Shown in pieces: positions 16,018 to 25,043 of a DNA stretch of 64,000 nucleotides (position 1 is its first letter; each line of letters starts with the position of its first letter). This DNA is from Gottfriedia endophytica. Its GTDB lineage: Bacteria > Bacillota > Bacilli > Bacillales > Bacillaceae_G. A program made the position numbers and the translations under genes. Under the pieces are notes generated by a model. The model was given only the letters and a program-made list of their open reading frames with translations, had not been told where the DNA came from and searched no databases. The DNA is taken from assembly GCF_017814275.1 (NCBI RefSeq), contig NZ_JAGIYQ010000011.1, positions 1-64,000 of the forward strand, read 5' to 3'.

Positions 16018-17553
16018 TTATACTGGATAAACCCCGTGTTTCTTACCTTTTGATTTTAACTGATAAGATTGGTTGTAATAATTCATACGCTTAATTAGCT
16101 CAATGCGTAATTCCTCTGGATCAATGACTGCATCGACTACTAATTCTGAAGCAAGTCTATACAAGTCAATATCCTCAGCATACTCTTTTCTCTTCTCCTG
16201 GATAAAGGCTGCTTGGTCTTCTTTTGGAAGACTAGCAATCTTCTTCGCATATACCGCATTAACCGCTGCTTCTGGACCCATTACGGCAATTTGAGCAGAA
16301 GGTAAAGCTAATACGCAATCACTTTCAAATGCAGGGCCTGCCATCGCATATAAGCCCGCTCCATACGCTTTTCTCACGATAACAGAAATTTTTGGAACAG
16401 AAGCATCACTCATGCTAAATAACATTTTAGCTCCGTGACGGATAATTCCTGCACGTTCGACTTTTGTACCAATCATGAATCCAGGTACATCCGTTAGGAA
16501 TATTAATGGGATATGGAAAGAATCACATAAGTTAATGAATTTTGCTGCTTTATCAGCGGAGTCGTGGAATAAAACGCCACCTTTTACTCTTGGTTGGTTT
16601 GCAATGATTCCAACGCTTTTTCCATCTAATCGTGCAAAACCAGTTACGATCTCTTGAGCAAATAGTTTTTTGATTTCAAAGAATGAACCTTCATCTACTA
16701 AGTAGTCAATGCACTCATGCATATGGAAAGGTGCATTTTGATTTGCAGGTATAAAATCTGTTAACGATTTTTCTTTCTTTATTGGCTGTTTTGCTTCATA
16801 TGTAGGCGGTGCTTCATTTGCTGAGTTTGGAAGATATGATAAGTAATCTTTTGCTCTTAAGATAGCTTCTTCCTCAGATCCACATAAAATGTCTCCACAC
16901 CCAGATACTGAGCAATGCATTCTTGCGCCACCCATTTCTTCTAATGTTACCTTTTCCCCAATTACCATTTCTGCCATACGAGGAGAACCAAGGTACATTG
17001 ATGCATTTCCTTCAACCATGAAGACAACATCACAAAAAGCAGGAATATAAGCTCCACCTGCAGCAGATGGACCAAATAATAAACAAACTTGTGGAACTTG
17101 ACCAGACAATTTGATTTGATTATTAAAAATTCTTCCTGCTCCTCGTCTACCTGGGAACATAAATACTTGATCAGTAATTCGTGCCCCAGCAGAATCAACT
17201 AAATAGAACAATGGGCATTGTAATCTTTCACAAGTTTCTTGGATACGAATAATTTTTTCAACTGTTTTTTCTCCCCAAGATCCAGCTTTTACTGTTGAAT
17301 CATTCGCCATTACACAGACAGTTCGCCCATTGATTGTTCCAATACCTGTTATAACACCATCAGATGGAAACTCATCATTTACACAATTAGCAAATAGACC
17401 ATCTTCAACAAAACTACCTTCATCTAAAAGTAATGCTAATCGATCTCTAGCAAATAGTTTACCTAGTTCAGCATTACTTTCATGATATTTTGATTTTCCA
17501 CCTTTTTTAATTTCTTCTATACGTTCTTGATATGATAGCTTTGTATCGTTCAT
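16018..17553 (-). CDS. yngE: Acyl-CoA carboxylase carboxyltransferase subunit (methylcrotonyl-CoA type)
   Basis: 511 residues, the full length of biotin-dependent carboxyltransferase beta subunits. Two crotonase-like halves carry the acyl-CoA and carboxybiotin pockets: GRRGAGRIFNNQIKLSGQVP and GPSAAGGAYIPAF in the N-half, and TDVPGFMIGTKVERAGIIRH and YGAGLYAMAGPAF in the C-half. With the biotin carboxylase and biotin carrier of the same operon it should carboxylate 3-methylcrotonyl-CoA from leucine. It is the last gene of the operon, 3 bases after the hydratase gene. In B. subtilis this block is reported as mother-cell (sigma-E) expressed. Propionyl-CoA is an alternative substrate. Confidence 0.9.
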   Translation of the reverse strand: MNDTKLSYQERIEEIKKGGKSKYHESNAELGKLFARDRLALLLDEGSFVEDGLFANCVNDEFPSDGVITGIGTINGRTVCVMANDSTVKAGSWGEKTVEKIIRIQETCERLQCPLFYLVDSAGARITDQVFMFPGRRGAGRIFNNQIKLSGQVPQVCLLFGPSAAGGAYIPAFCDVVFMVEGNASMYLGSPRMAEMVIGEKVTLEEMGGARMHCSVSGCGDILCGSEEEAILRAKDYLSYLPNSANEAPPTYEAKQPIKKEKSLTDFIPANQNAPFHMHECIDYLVDEGSFFEIKKLFAQEIVTGFARLDGKSVGIIANQPRVKGGVLFHDSADKAAKFINLCDSFHIPLIFLTDVPGFMIGTKVERAGIIRHGAKMLFSMSDASVPKISVIVRKAYGAGLYAMAGPAFESDCVLALPSAQIAVMGPEAAVNAVYAKKIASLPKEDQAAFIQEKRKEYAEDIDLYRLASELVVDAVIDPEELRIELIKRMNYYNQSYQLKSKGKKHGVYPV

Positions 17554-17556
17554 CGA

Positions 17557-18336
17557 CTAGACCCCCTTATATTGCGGCTTTCTTTTTTCTTTAAACGCTT
17601 GTAATCCTTCTAAACGATCATTTGTATGTAAAATACTTCCATATGCTTCATTTTCAAATGAGAGTCCTTCTTCAATTGAGACTGAATAACCATCTTGAAT
17701 AGCAGACTTAGCTGCCCTGATTGCCAGTGGGCCGTTTTGATTGATTACTTCACAAATCGAAAGTGCTACATTAAGAGCATCTTCGCTATTTGTTAATCGT
17801 TCTACAATCCCAATTGCAACAGCTTCATCAGAATCAATTTTACGACCTGTATAAATTAACTCTTTAGCCTTTCCAACCCCAATTAATCGTGCTAATCGTT
17901 GTGTTCCACCTGCTCCAGGAATAATACCAAGAGATGTCTCTGGTAATCCAAAAATAGCATTATGCTGAGCCACACGAATATCACAAGCTAGTGCTAATTC
18001 AAATCCACCACCAAGTGCGATTCCATTTACAGCAGCTATAACTGGCATTGGTAGTTTTTCAATTTTATAGAATAACATTCCAATCTTTCCAACAGTCTCT
18101 TCTACTTGTTCAATTGACATGTCTCTACGTTCTTTTAAATCCGCTCCACTACAAAAGTAAGATGATCCAACTCCTGTAATGATGACTGAGCGGACAGTTT
18201 TATCAGTTGATAGTTCATCAATTTCTTTATGTAAGGCATCAAGAAGTGATAGTGAAAGGGAATTGGCTTGATTAGTACGGTTTAATTTTAAAATTTTCGT
18301 GTATCCACTTTTTTCAATTAGCAACGTTTCTTCCAT
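17557..18336 (-). CDS. yngF: Enoyl-CoA hydratase/isomerase family (probable methylglutaconyl-CoA hydratase)
   Basis: 259 residues of the crotonase family. SYFCSGADLKE and ALGGGFELALACDIRVA form the oxyanion hole; FGLPETSLGIIPGAGGTQRLARL carries the two Glu positions used by hydratases; FENEAYGSILHTNDRLEG is the usual C-terminus. In this operon it is expected to hydrate 3-methylglutaconyl-CoA to HMG-CoA. The start is ATG 18336, three bases after the HMG-CoA lyase stop; the spacing indicates a single transcript. Confidence 0.88.
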   Translation of the reverse strand: MEETLLIEKSGYTKILKLNRTNQANSLSLSLLDALHKEIDELSTDKTVRSVIITGVGSSYFCSGADLKERRDMSIEQVEETVGKIGMLFYKIEKLPMPVIAAVNGIALGGGFELALACDIRVAQHNAIFGLPETSLGIIPGAGGTQRLARLIGVGKAKELIYTGRKIDSDEAVAIGIVERLTNSEDALNVALSICEVINQNGPLAIRAAKSAIQDGYSVSIEEGLSFENEAYGSILHTNDRLEGLQAFKEKRKPQYKGV

Positions 18337-18339
18337 TCT

Positions 18340-19248
18340 CTAAAACTCCTTTGTCGTTTGAATGACGTTCCATAATTTACTTGTAGGTTGTTTATGCAAT
18401 TTATCAGAAATAAATGTTGCAGCCCGTACGACGTCTTCTAAACGGACATTCGTTTCAATTCCTAGACTATGTAACAATGAAACAACATCTTCTGTTGCTA
18501 CATTTCCACTAGCTCCTGGAGCATATGGGCATCCACCAAACCCACCAGTCGAAGCATCAAATACAGAGATTCCCTGTCTTAAAGATTCATAAATGTTACT
18601 GATGCCTCTTCCATACGTGTCATGAAAATGCATCGCACATTTCTCTACAGGAATAACTTGTAATAAATGTTCTAAAAAATGTCCAACTTGATATGGATTT
18701 GCAATCCCAATCGTGTCTCCAAATGAAATTTCATCAATTTCTAAAGCTAGTAAACTTTCAGCTAACGAAATAACTTTCTTTTCATCTACATTTCCTTCGT
18801 ATGGACATCCGAATACAGTAGAAATGTATACTCTTGTAGTTTTTCCATAATCTTTACATTCGTTTACCATTTTTTTGATTTCATTTAAAGAGTCTTCGAT
18901 TGAAACATTCTTATTTTTACGGTTATGTGTTTCACTCGCTGATAGAAAAAAGTTCACTTCATCAGCATCAACAACAAAAGCACGTGTTAGACCACGTTTA
19001 TTCGGAACTAATGCAGCATACGTAATATCTTTCTTCTTGTTAAGAGCCATGAAAAGCTCTGATGAATCACTTAATTGTGGGATCCAATCTGGACGAACAA
19101 ATGAAGAAACTTCAATATAACTAAGTCCGCTTTGTTCTAACAATTGAATCCATTTTAATTTGTCATTTGTTGAAACAAATTTCTTTTCATTCTGTAAACC
19201 ATCTCTTGGGCCAACTTCTTTGATTGTTACCTTTTTAGGAAGCCTCAA
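18340..19248 (-). CDS. yngG: Hydroxymethylglutaryl-CoA lyase
   Basis: 302 residues. HMG-CoA lyase signatures are KEVGPRDGLQNEKKF (metal and acyl-CoA site), HFHDTYGRGISN (His metal ligands), and FGGCPYAPGASGNVATED with the active-site cysteine of the GGCPYAPGA loop. It cleaves HMG-CoA to acetyl-CoA and acetoacetate, the last step of leucine carbon breakdown. The start is a TTG at 19248 behind AAGGGGTG; no ATG is available nearby. It lies between the biotin carrier and hydratase genes. Confidence 0.92.
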   Translation of the reverse strand: MRLPKKVTIKEVGPRDGLQNEKKFVSTNDKLKWIQLLEQSGLSYIEVSSFVRPDWIPQLSDSSELFMALNKKKDITYAALVPNKRGLTRAFVVDADEVNFFLSASETHNRKNKNVSIEDSLNEIKKMVNECKDYGKTTRVYISTVFGCPYEGNVDEKKVISLAESLLALEIDEISFGDTIGIANPYQVGHFLEHLLQVIPVEKCAMHFHDTYGRGISNIYESLRQGISVFDASTGGFGGCPYAPGASGNVATEDVVSLLHSLGIETNVRLEDVVRAATFISDKLHKQPTSKLWNVIQTTKEF

Positions 19249-19261
19249 TAGTGTTCACCCC

Positions 19262-19486
19262 TTATAGTTTTTCAACTTCAATTAAAGGATCTCCTTCGTT
19301 TACAAAATCTCCTTCATTAACATATGTTTTTACTACTCTACAACTATATGTAGATGTGTGAGGAATCTCCATTTTCATCGATTCCAAAATAACAAAATCT
19401 TGATCACTATTTAATTGATCGCCTTCACTAACTAATAGTTTCCAAACACTACCTGCCATCATTGCTGTTAATTTTTCCATATCCAT
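19262..19486 (-). CDS. yngHB: Biotin/lipoyl attachment (BCCP-like) protein
   Basis: 74 residues, a stand-alone biotinyl domain. LESMKMEIP contains the biotinylated lysine (about residue 38), surrounded by the usual AGSVWKLLVSEGD and VNEGDFVNEGDPL beta-hairpins. It carries carboxybiotin between the biotin carboxylase (next gene upstream) and the carboxyltransferase encoded at the end of the operon. A second ATG two codons in is equally well placed relative to GAGG. Confidence 0.92.
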   Translation of the reverse strand: MDMEKLTAMMAGSVWKLLVSEGDQLNSDQDFVILESMKMEIPHTSTYSCRVVKTYVNEGDFVNEGDPLIEVEKL

Positions 19487-19490
19487 TACC

Positions 19491-20831
19491 TCATTTCACT
19501 TTTTGATATTCATTAATAAAATTAGTAGTATAGTTACCTTCTCTAAAACTATCTGTTTCTAATACTCTTTGTAAAAATGGTAGATTTGTTTTAATTCCTG
19601 TGATTTCAATTTCTTTTAAATAAGTTTCAAGAACTTGAATTGCTTCAAATCGATTATTTTTTGTAACAATAATCTTTGCTAATAATGGGTCATAGAATGG
19701 AGAGACACTCCAGCCATTATAAATATGTGTATCAATTCTTATATTTTCGTGTTCTGGGAATAGGCAAGATGTTATTTTACCTGGTGAAGGGAAGAATGTT
19801 GTTGGGTCTTCTGCATATAGACGTAGTTCGATTGAATGTCCTTCACTTGTTACTTCACTTTCATGAACTGGTAACCGCTCCCCAAAAGCCACTCGAAATT
19901 GCCATTCTACTAAGTCAATTCCTGTAATACCTTCTGTTACACCATGTTCTACTTGAAGTCTTGTATTCATTTCTAAAAAATAAATGTTTTCTTGTTCATC
20001 CATTAGAAACTCAATGGTTCCAACATTACAATAGTTCAATGATTTAGCAATATGAAGTGAATAATCTTTTAATTTTTTACGTCCTACTGATGATAAAAAT
20101 GGAGATGGCGCTTCTTCAATAACTTTTTGGTTTCTTCTTTGAATTGAACAATCACGTTCAAATAAAAAGACTGAATGGCCATGTTGATCTCCAACAATTT
20201 GTGTTTCAATATGTCTTGGAGAAAGAATTGCTTTTTCAAGAAATACATCACCGTTTCCAAAGAATTGAGCAGCTCTTTGCTGAGTCGGTAAAAATTCTTT
20301 TTCTAATTGATCAGGATCAGAGATTAGCTTCATTCCGATTCCACCGCCACCACTTGATGCTTTTAGCATAACTGGATAGCCAATCTCTTCGGCAAGTCTA
20401 ATAGCCTGGTCAATTGAAGTTAACGGATTTGAATCTCCCTTAATAACAGGAATGTTTAAGCTTTCCATCAGTTGTCTTGCACGGATTTTTTCACCCATTA
20501 ATTCAATATGCTCTGGAGATGGTCCGATAAAGATAATTCCTTCTTCTTTACACCGTCTTGCAAACTCGGTATTTTCGGATAAAAAGCCGTATCCAGGATG
20601 AATTGCAGTAACGTTACTTGATTTTGCGATTTGAATAATCTTCTCTATATTTAAATACGTGTCTTTTGTTTGATTTCCTTCTAAAGGATATGCTTCGTCA
20701 CTTAATGAAACATGTAAGCTTTCTTTATCAACATCAGAATAGACTGCAACTGTTTGATAGTGTAATTTTTTACAAGTTTTTAAGATTCGAACAGCAATTT
20801 CACCACGATTTGCAATTAATACCTTGATCAT
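19491..20831 (-). CDS. yngHA: Biotin carboxylase subunit of acyl-CoA carboxylase
   Basis: 446 residues, the length of bacterial biotin carboxylases. MIKVLIANRGEIAVRILKT starts the N-terminal domain. The ATP-grasp contains KASSGGGGIGMKLI (glycine-rich loop), RDCSIQRRNQKVIEEAPSP and FLEMNTRLQVEHGVTE (metal and bicarbonate residues). It uses ATP and bicarbonate to carboxylate biotin on the carrier encoded 4 bases downstream. The separate carrier and transferase make a three-component methylcrotonyl- or propionyl-type carboxylase rather than the acetyl-CoA enzyme. Confidence 0.92.
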   Translation of the reverse strand: MIKVLIANRGEIAVRILKTCKKLHYQTVAVYSDVDKESLHVSLSDEAYPLEGNQTKDTYLNIEKIIQIAKSSNVTAIHPGYGFLSENTEFARRCKEEGIIFIGPSPEHIELMGEKIRARQLMESLNIPVIKGDSNPLTSIDQAIRLAEEIGYPVMLKASSGGGGIGMKLISDPDQLEKEFLPTQQRAAQFFGNGDVFLEKAILSPRHIETQIVGDQHGHSVFLFERDCSIQRRNQKVIEEAPSPFLSSVGRKKLKDYSLHIAKSLNYCNVGTIEFLMDEQENIYFLEMNTRLQVEHGVTEGITGIDLVEWQFRVAFGERLPVHESEVTSEGHSIELRLYAEDPTTFFPSPGKITSCLFPEHENIRIDTHIYNGWSVSPFYDPLLAKIIVTKNNRFEAIQVLETYLKEIEITGIKTNLPFLQRVLETDSFREGNYTTNFINEYQKVK

Positions 20832-20843
20832 AAAGTCAACTCC

Positions 20844-21989
20844 TTATCGACAGCCTAATTGTCTTGCTATAACCATTCTTTGAATTTCAGAAGTTCCTTC
20901 ACCAATTTCAAGAAGTTTCGCATCTCGTACTAATCGCTCAATACCGTATTCTTTCATATAGCCATATCCACCATGAATTTGTAGTGCTTCATTTGCAACT
21001 TTAGAAGCCATTTCAGATGCATACAACTTTGCAAAAGCCGCTTCTTTTGAAAAAGGTTTGTTATTGTCTTTTAACCAAGCCGCTTTATGTACCATATTCC
21101 TTGCTAATTCAACACCCATAGCCATATCAGCTAGCTTAAATTGAATTGCTTGGAAATTAGAAATCGATTTACCAAACTGCTTTCTTTCTTTTGCATATGC
21201 AAGAGCTTTTTCAAATGCTGATTGAGCAATACCTACAGCAAGAGCGGCAATTGAAATACGTCCACCATCAAGTGTATATAAAAATTGGCCAAACCCTTTT
21301 GTAGAATCTCCCAATATATTTTCTTTAGGGATTTCAACATCATTTAATACGATTTGGGTTGTATTCGAAGCGCGAACGCCCATTTTGTCATAAGGTTCAG
21401 AGATGCTTAAGCCAGGTGTATTAGTTGGTACGATGTAAGCACTTACAACTTTCTTTCCGTTTTCATTAATTGAATTGTAAGCTGTACAAATTACAGTATT
21501 TGAATAGCTAGCATTTGTTATCCAACATTTTTCTCCATTTAAGATAATAGTATCTCCGTTATCTGTAGCCTTCGTTTGTGTACCACCTGCATCTGATCCA
21601 GCATTAGGTTCAGTTAACCCAAATGCCCCAAGTGTTTGACCACTTGCCATTGGTTTTAAAAACTTTTGTTTTTGCTCTTCAGTTCCAAAATAATAAATTG
21701 GGGATGCACCAAGTGAAGTTGTAGCAGCAAAGCTTAATCCTGTACCTCCACAAGCACGGCCAATTTCTTCAACAGCTAAACAATAACTGATTGTATCAGC
21801 ACCAATTCCACCATACTCCTCTGGGAAAGGAATACCTAGTAAACCTAATTCACCCATTTTTTTAAAGGTTTCGATTGGAAATTTACTTTCTAAATCATTT
21901 TCATGAGCAAATGGCTCAATTTCCTTTTCTGCAAAACTACGTACCATTTCCTTAATTGCTAATTGCTCGCTTGATAATGTGAAATCCAT
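20844..21989 (-). CDS. yngJ: Acyl-CoA dehydrogenase (probable isovaleryl-CoA dehydrogenase)
   Basis: 381 residues with all acyl-CoA dehydrogenase landmarks: FGLTEPNAGSDAGGTQT and CWITNASYSNTVI (FAD and substrate side), RKQFGKSISNFQAIQFKLADM, LQIHGGYGYMKEYGIER and the C-terminal GEGTSEIQRMVIARQLG. It is the first gene of the operon and would oxidise isovaleryl-CoA to 3-methylcrotonyl-CoA. The B. subtilis locus has an acyl-CoA ligase gene (yngI) between this gene and the biotin carboxylase; here that gene is missing and the two are 12 bases apart. Strong RBS AGGAGGATG. Confidence 0.92.
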   Translation of the reverse strand: MDFTLSSEQLAIKEMVRSFAEKEIEPFAHENDLESKFPIETFKKMGELGLLGIPFPEEYGGIGADTISYCLAVEEIGRACGGTGLSFAATTSLGASPIYYFGTEEQKQKFLKPMASGQTLGAFGLTEPNAGSDAGGTQTKATDNGDTIILNGEKCWITNASYSNTVICTAYNSINENGKKVVSAYIVPTNTPGLSISEPYDKMGVRASNTTQIVLNDVEIPKENILGDSTKGFGQFLYTLDGGRISIAALAVGIAQSAFEKALAYAKERKQFGKSISNFQAIQFKLADMAMGVELARNMVHKAAWLKDNNKPFSKEAAFAKLYASEMASKVANEALQIHGGYGYMKEYGIERLVRDAKLLEIGEGTSEIQRMVIARQLGCR

Positions 21990-22137
21990 TGAATCATCCT
22001 CCTGATATAATAATTTTAATAGATAATTTGAAAGATTTTGTATTTTTATGATTCAAAGCCTTTCAATTATTCTTATATTAAAACCTTGTTTCCAAAGGGG
22101 GTATAAATCAGTACCTTCTGAAAAACAAAGTTTATAA

Positions 22138-22860
22138 TCAAAGTACTTTACTTAAAAATGCTTTCGTTCTTTCGTGTCTAGGACCACCAAATAGTTCATT
22201 TGGGATATTTTCTTCAACAATATATCCCTCATCCATGAAAATGACACGATCTCCAACTTCACGAGCAAAACCCATTTCGTGAGTAACAACGACCATTGTC
22301 ATTCCTTCCCTAGCCAGCTTTTTCATAACTTCTAACACTTCTCCTACCATTTCTGGATCAAGGGCTGATGTCGGTTCATCAAATAATAATATTTTGGGTT
22401 CCATAGCAAGTGCTCTTGCAATTGCAACACGTTGCTTTTGACCACCAGATAATGAATTAGGATAAGCATTTGCTTTATCAGCTAATCCTACTTTTCTAAG
22501 AAGTTCTAAAGCTTTTAATCTAGTTTTTTCTTTATCCAATTTTCGAACTTTTAAAGGAGCAAGCATGATATTCTCAAGTACTGTCTTATGTGAAAATAAG
22601 TTGAAATGTTGAAAAACCATGCCAACTTCAGTTCTAATTTCATTAATATTTGTTTTTTTATCTGTGATATCAACGTTTTCTATATATACTTTTCCATCGG
22701 TGATCGTCTCTAGCATGTTAATACACCTTAAAAAAGTGGATTTACCAGAGCCTGATGGTCCTATTACTACAACTACTTCCTGGGGTTTAATGTCTACGTT
22801 AATATCCTTCAATACTTCATGATTTCCAAATGATTTTTTTAAATTAGTAACCTTAATCAT
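22138..22860 (-). CDS. Polar amino-acid ABC transporter ATP-binding protein
   Basis: 240 residues, GlnQ/ArtM type. Walker A is GPSGSGKST (~33-41), then the Q-loop [16 protein letters not shown], signature [17 protein letters not shown], Walker [17 protein letters not shown] and H-loop [12 protein letters not shown]. It powers import through the permease encoded directly upstream, with which it overlaps by 4 bases. It is the last gene of a binding protein-permease-ATPase operon. The ligand is probably a polar or basic amino acid. Confidence 0.92.
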   Translation of the reverse strand: MIKVTNLKKSFGNHEVLKDINVDIKPQEVVVVIGPSGSGKSTFLRCINMLETITDGKVYIENVDITDKKTNINEIRTEVGMVFQHFNLFSHKTVLENIMLAPLKVRKLDKEKTRLKALELLRKVGLADKANAYPNSLSGGQKQRVAIARALAMEPKILLFDEPTSALDPEMVGEVLEVMKKLAREGMTMVVVTHEMGFAREVGDRVIFMDEGYIVEENIPNELFGGPRHERTKAFLSKVL

Positions 22861-23513
22861 TCTGTCGCCAACTTTCTTTCAATGAGATTAAGTACTAAGC
22901 TTAGTGAAAGTGTTAAAATAAGATAAATTACAGCGGCTGTTAAATAAGGTTCCCAAACACGGAAATATTGTCCTGCTTCTGCTCTACTCCAGTACATTAG
23001 TTCGGGAGCGGCGATAATGGCTGCAATAGACGATTCCTTTATTAATACGATAAATTCATTTCCAAGTGGTGGAATCATTCGTTTTGTAGCCTGTGGTAAT
23101 ATTACATATCTCATTGCTTGAACATGTGTCAGTCCAAGAGAACGAGCACCTTCCATCTGTCCTTTATCAATTGATTGAACACCTGCACGAAAAATTTCAG
23201 CAATATATGCCGCTGAATTCAATGATAGAGCGAGAATTGCAGCGAGAATTGGATTCGTTTCACCAGTAAATAAAGGAACTAATCCAAAATGAATCAACAA
23301 AATTTGAACAAAAAGAGGAGTACCTCTAAAAAAAGCAATATAGCAAATAAACGGCCAGCTAAGGAACTTGTTTTTCATCATTTTTCCTAAACCAATGAAT
23401 AAGCCTAAAAATGTTCCAATAAATATACCTGCTAAAGAAAGACCAATGGTATAGGCTGTTCCTTGTGCTAAATAAGGAGCGTATTCTTTAATGATCTCAA
23501 ATCGAAAGTCCAT
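22857..23513 (-). CDS. Polar amino-acid ABC transporter permease
   Basis: 218 residues from ATG 23513, chosen over an upstream frame extension because AGGGGGACAAGTA precedes it. About five membrane helices. The EAA loop [20 protein letters not shown] contacts the ATPase, and [18 protein letters not shown] is the usual HEAA/His-Gln family signature. It belongs to the glutamine/arginine/cystine family of 3-TM-core permeases. The cognate binding protein is encoded upstream across a hairpin. Confidence 0.9.
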   Translation of the reverse strand: MDFRFEIIKEYAPYLAQGTAYTIGLSLAGIFIGTFLGLFIGLGKMMKNKFLSWPFICYIAFFRGTPLFVQILLIHFGLVPLFTGETNPILAAILALSLNSAAYIAEIFRAGVQSIDKGQMEGARSLGLTHVQAMRYVILPQATKRMIPPLGNEFIVLIKESSIAAIIAAPELMYWSRAEAGQYFRVWEPYLTAAVIYLILTLSLSLVLNLIERKLATE

Positions 23514-23537
23514 TACTTGTCCCCCTATTAGATAAAA

Positions 23538-23572
23538 ATTGCGCAACACTAGATTGTTAGAGTTACGCAATT
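23538..23572 (-). terminator. Intercistronic hairpin between binding-protein and permease genes
   Basis: AATTGCGCAAC pairs with GTTACGCAATT (one mismatch) in the gap between the binding-protein stop and the permease start, with no long T-run. Such hairpins typically stabilise upstream mRNA or partly terminate, giving more binding protein than permease. Function is inferred from position. Confidence 0.5.
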
Positions 23573-23584
23573 CTATTCAACTGT

Positions 23585-24397
23585 TTACTTACTTTGTTCG
23601 TCTTTTAATCTCTTCATGTCTGGTTCTTTACCAAATCGATCTTTAAAAATTTTACGATACGTTCCATTATCCATAATTGCTTTAATCGCTTTATCTAAAC
23701 TTGGTTTTAACTTACTTCCTTTTGGTAGCATTACACCATAGAATTCAGGCTGAAAATTACTCTTATCTGAAATAACCTTTAATTTTTGAGTAGGATTATT
23801 TTTTGCATACTCTTCAACAACAGTATTATCAGCAACAACTGCATCTGCACCGCCGTTCACTAACTCCATTATGGCAAGCGCATTACTTTCAAACTTTTTA
23901 ATATTCTTACTTTTCTTTCCAAGAATTTTTTCGGCGTATGCTTGACCAGTTGTGGCATTTTGCACAGCTACAACCTTCCCTTTTAAATCTTTTGCGGACT
24001 TGATTTTACTATTTTTAGGAACGAGAATTTCATTGATTGATAGAAAGTAGGGGAGTGTAAAATCATATGTTTTTTGTCGATCTTTATCGATCGTTATGGA
24101 AGAAATTCCAGCATCCGCTCTTTTATTTCCTAGTTCAACAAAGATTGGATCCCAGCCAATATTTTCTACTTTTACTGAATATCCAGCTTGTTTACCTATT
24201 GCTTTTATAATATCTACATCAAAACCTACGATTTTTCCTTTATCCATGTATTCAAATGGAGCATATGTAGCATCCGTTACAATACGTAACGTTTTTGTTG
24301 ATTTTGCACTTGCTAATTCTTGATTCGAACCAAATGTAGACAACATAAATGCAGTAGACAATGATAAAACAAGAGCAGTAAGGCCAACTTTTTTCAT
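23585..24397 (-). CDS. Amino-acid ABC transporter substrate-binding protein
   Basis: 270 residues from ATG 24397 behind CGGAGGGAAG. SBP family 3: TLRIVTDATYAPFEYMDKGKI, GFDVDIIKAIGKQAG, DAGISSITIDKDRQK and GGADAVVADN line the ligand pocket; the Arg/Lys-rich flanks and the ATYAPFE pattern suit basic or polar amino acids. Unusually for a Gram-positive binding protein there is no lipobox cysteine. The signal peptide ends around LASAKS, so a signal peptidase I site is more likely and the protein may be secreted or held non-covalently. It is the first gene of the operon. Confidence 0.9.
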   Translation of the reverse strand: MKKVGLTALVLSLSTAFMLSTFGSNQELASAKSTKTLRIVTDATYAPFEYMDKGKIVGFDVDIIKAIGKQAGYSVKVENIGWDPIFVELGNKRADAGISSITIDKDRQKTYDFTLPYFLSINEILVPKNSKIKSAKDLKGKVVAVQNATTGQAYAEKILGKKSKNIKKFESNALAIMELVNGGADAVVADNTVVEEYAKNNPTQKLKVISDKSNFQPEFYGVMLPKGSKLKPSLDKAIKAIMDNGTYRKIFKDRFGKEPDMKRLKDEQSK

Positions 24398-24923
24398 TTG
24401 CTTCCCTCCGATTTTTTTATAAAGGATCAAGTCAAACACATTATAAAATACTGAAAATTTTATATATTTTGACTTAACTAATTATATCTACTTTTAATTT
24501 TTTATGCAATATGGTATCTCTCGAATTAAAGAGAAGTAGGTTTGATTAATTCTGATTGTTATATAGAATAATTCTGCAATATCAACGATAAATTAAACAC
24601 TATACCCAATAATATTGAGATATTATTAATTTCCAATATAGGATAACAGTAAACCACTTTTCACTATTTCCTATTAATAGATTTCATAAAAATTGTTTCC
24701 ATATTGCTATAAGAACTGCAATCTATAGTCTATTTTCTAACTACATGGTGATCTATACAATTTTAAATGTAATTGAAAATATAATATTATTATGTAAACC
24801 TAAATCCGATTTGATTGTTCGAAGACAATTTCGTATATTATTGTAGAGCTATTTTTAATCATTGACCATCTTTTCTGAATAAACTAAAATTAAGTTGTTA
24901 AAATTTAATAACTTTATACATTC
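24398..24923. other. Intergenic region before tRNA-Ala
   Basis: A+T-rich, with no gene. It contains the promoter of the binding-protein operon (minus strand) and, near the right end, TTGTTA and TATACA elements that could drive the tRNA, but with a short 14-base spacer. No riboswitch-like structure was recognised. Confidence 0.35.
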
Positions 24924-24996
24924 GGGGCATTAGCTCAGCTGGGAGAGCGCTACGCTGGCAGCGTCGAGGTCAGGGGTTCGAGCCCCCTATGCTCCA
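24924..24996 (+). tRNA. tRNA-Ala(GGC)
   Basis: The 73-base cloverleaf is complete: acceptor GGGGCAT/ATGCTCC, D-stem GCTC/GAGC, anticodon loop CTGGCAG with anticodon GGC at 24957-24959, T-loop TTCGAGC in an AGGGG/CCCCT stem, discriminator A. The 3' CCA is not encoded. The anticodon stem CTACG/CGTCG has one mismatch (position 28 T opposite 42 C); both 3'-half copies elsewhere in the window share this base. A terminator follows. This tRNA appears to be the attachment target for flanking accessory DNA. Confidence 0.9.
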
Positions 24997-25010
24997 TCGA
25001 TATTCACTAA

Positions 25011-25043
25011 AAAAACCTTGATAAATTTCATGGTTTTTTTTTC
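25011..25043 (+). terminator. Terminator of tRNA-Ala
   Basis: AAAAAAACC...TGGTTTTTTTTT stem-loop directly after the tRNA. The same AAAAAACCTTGATAAAT sequence follows the partial tRNA copy at 27.7 kb, so tRNA 3' half and terminator were duplicated together. Confidence 0.7.

Noticed and set aside
21990-22137. Sigma-E promoter in front of yngJ
   Set aside because: Several ATA-rich elements can be aligned loosely but none matches both boxes with correct spacing.
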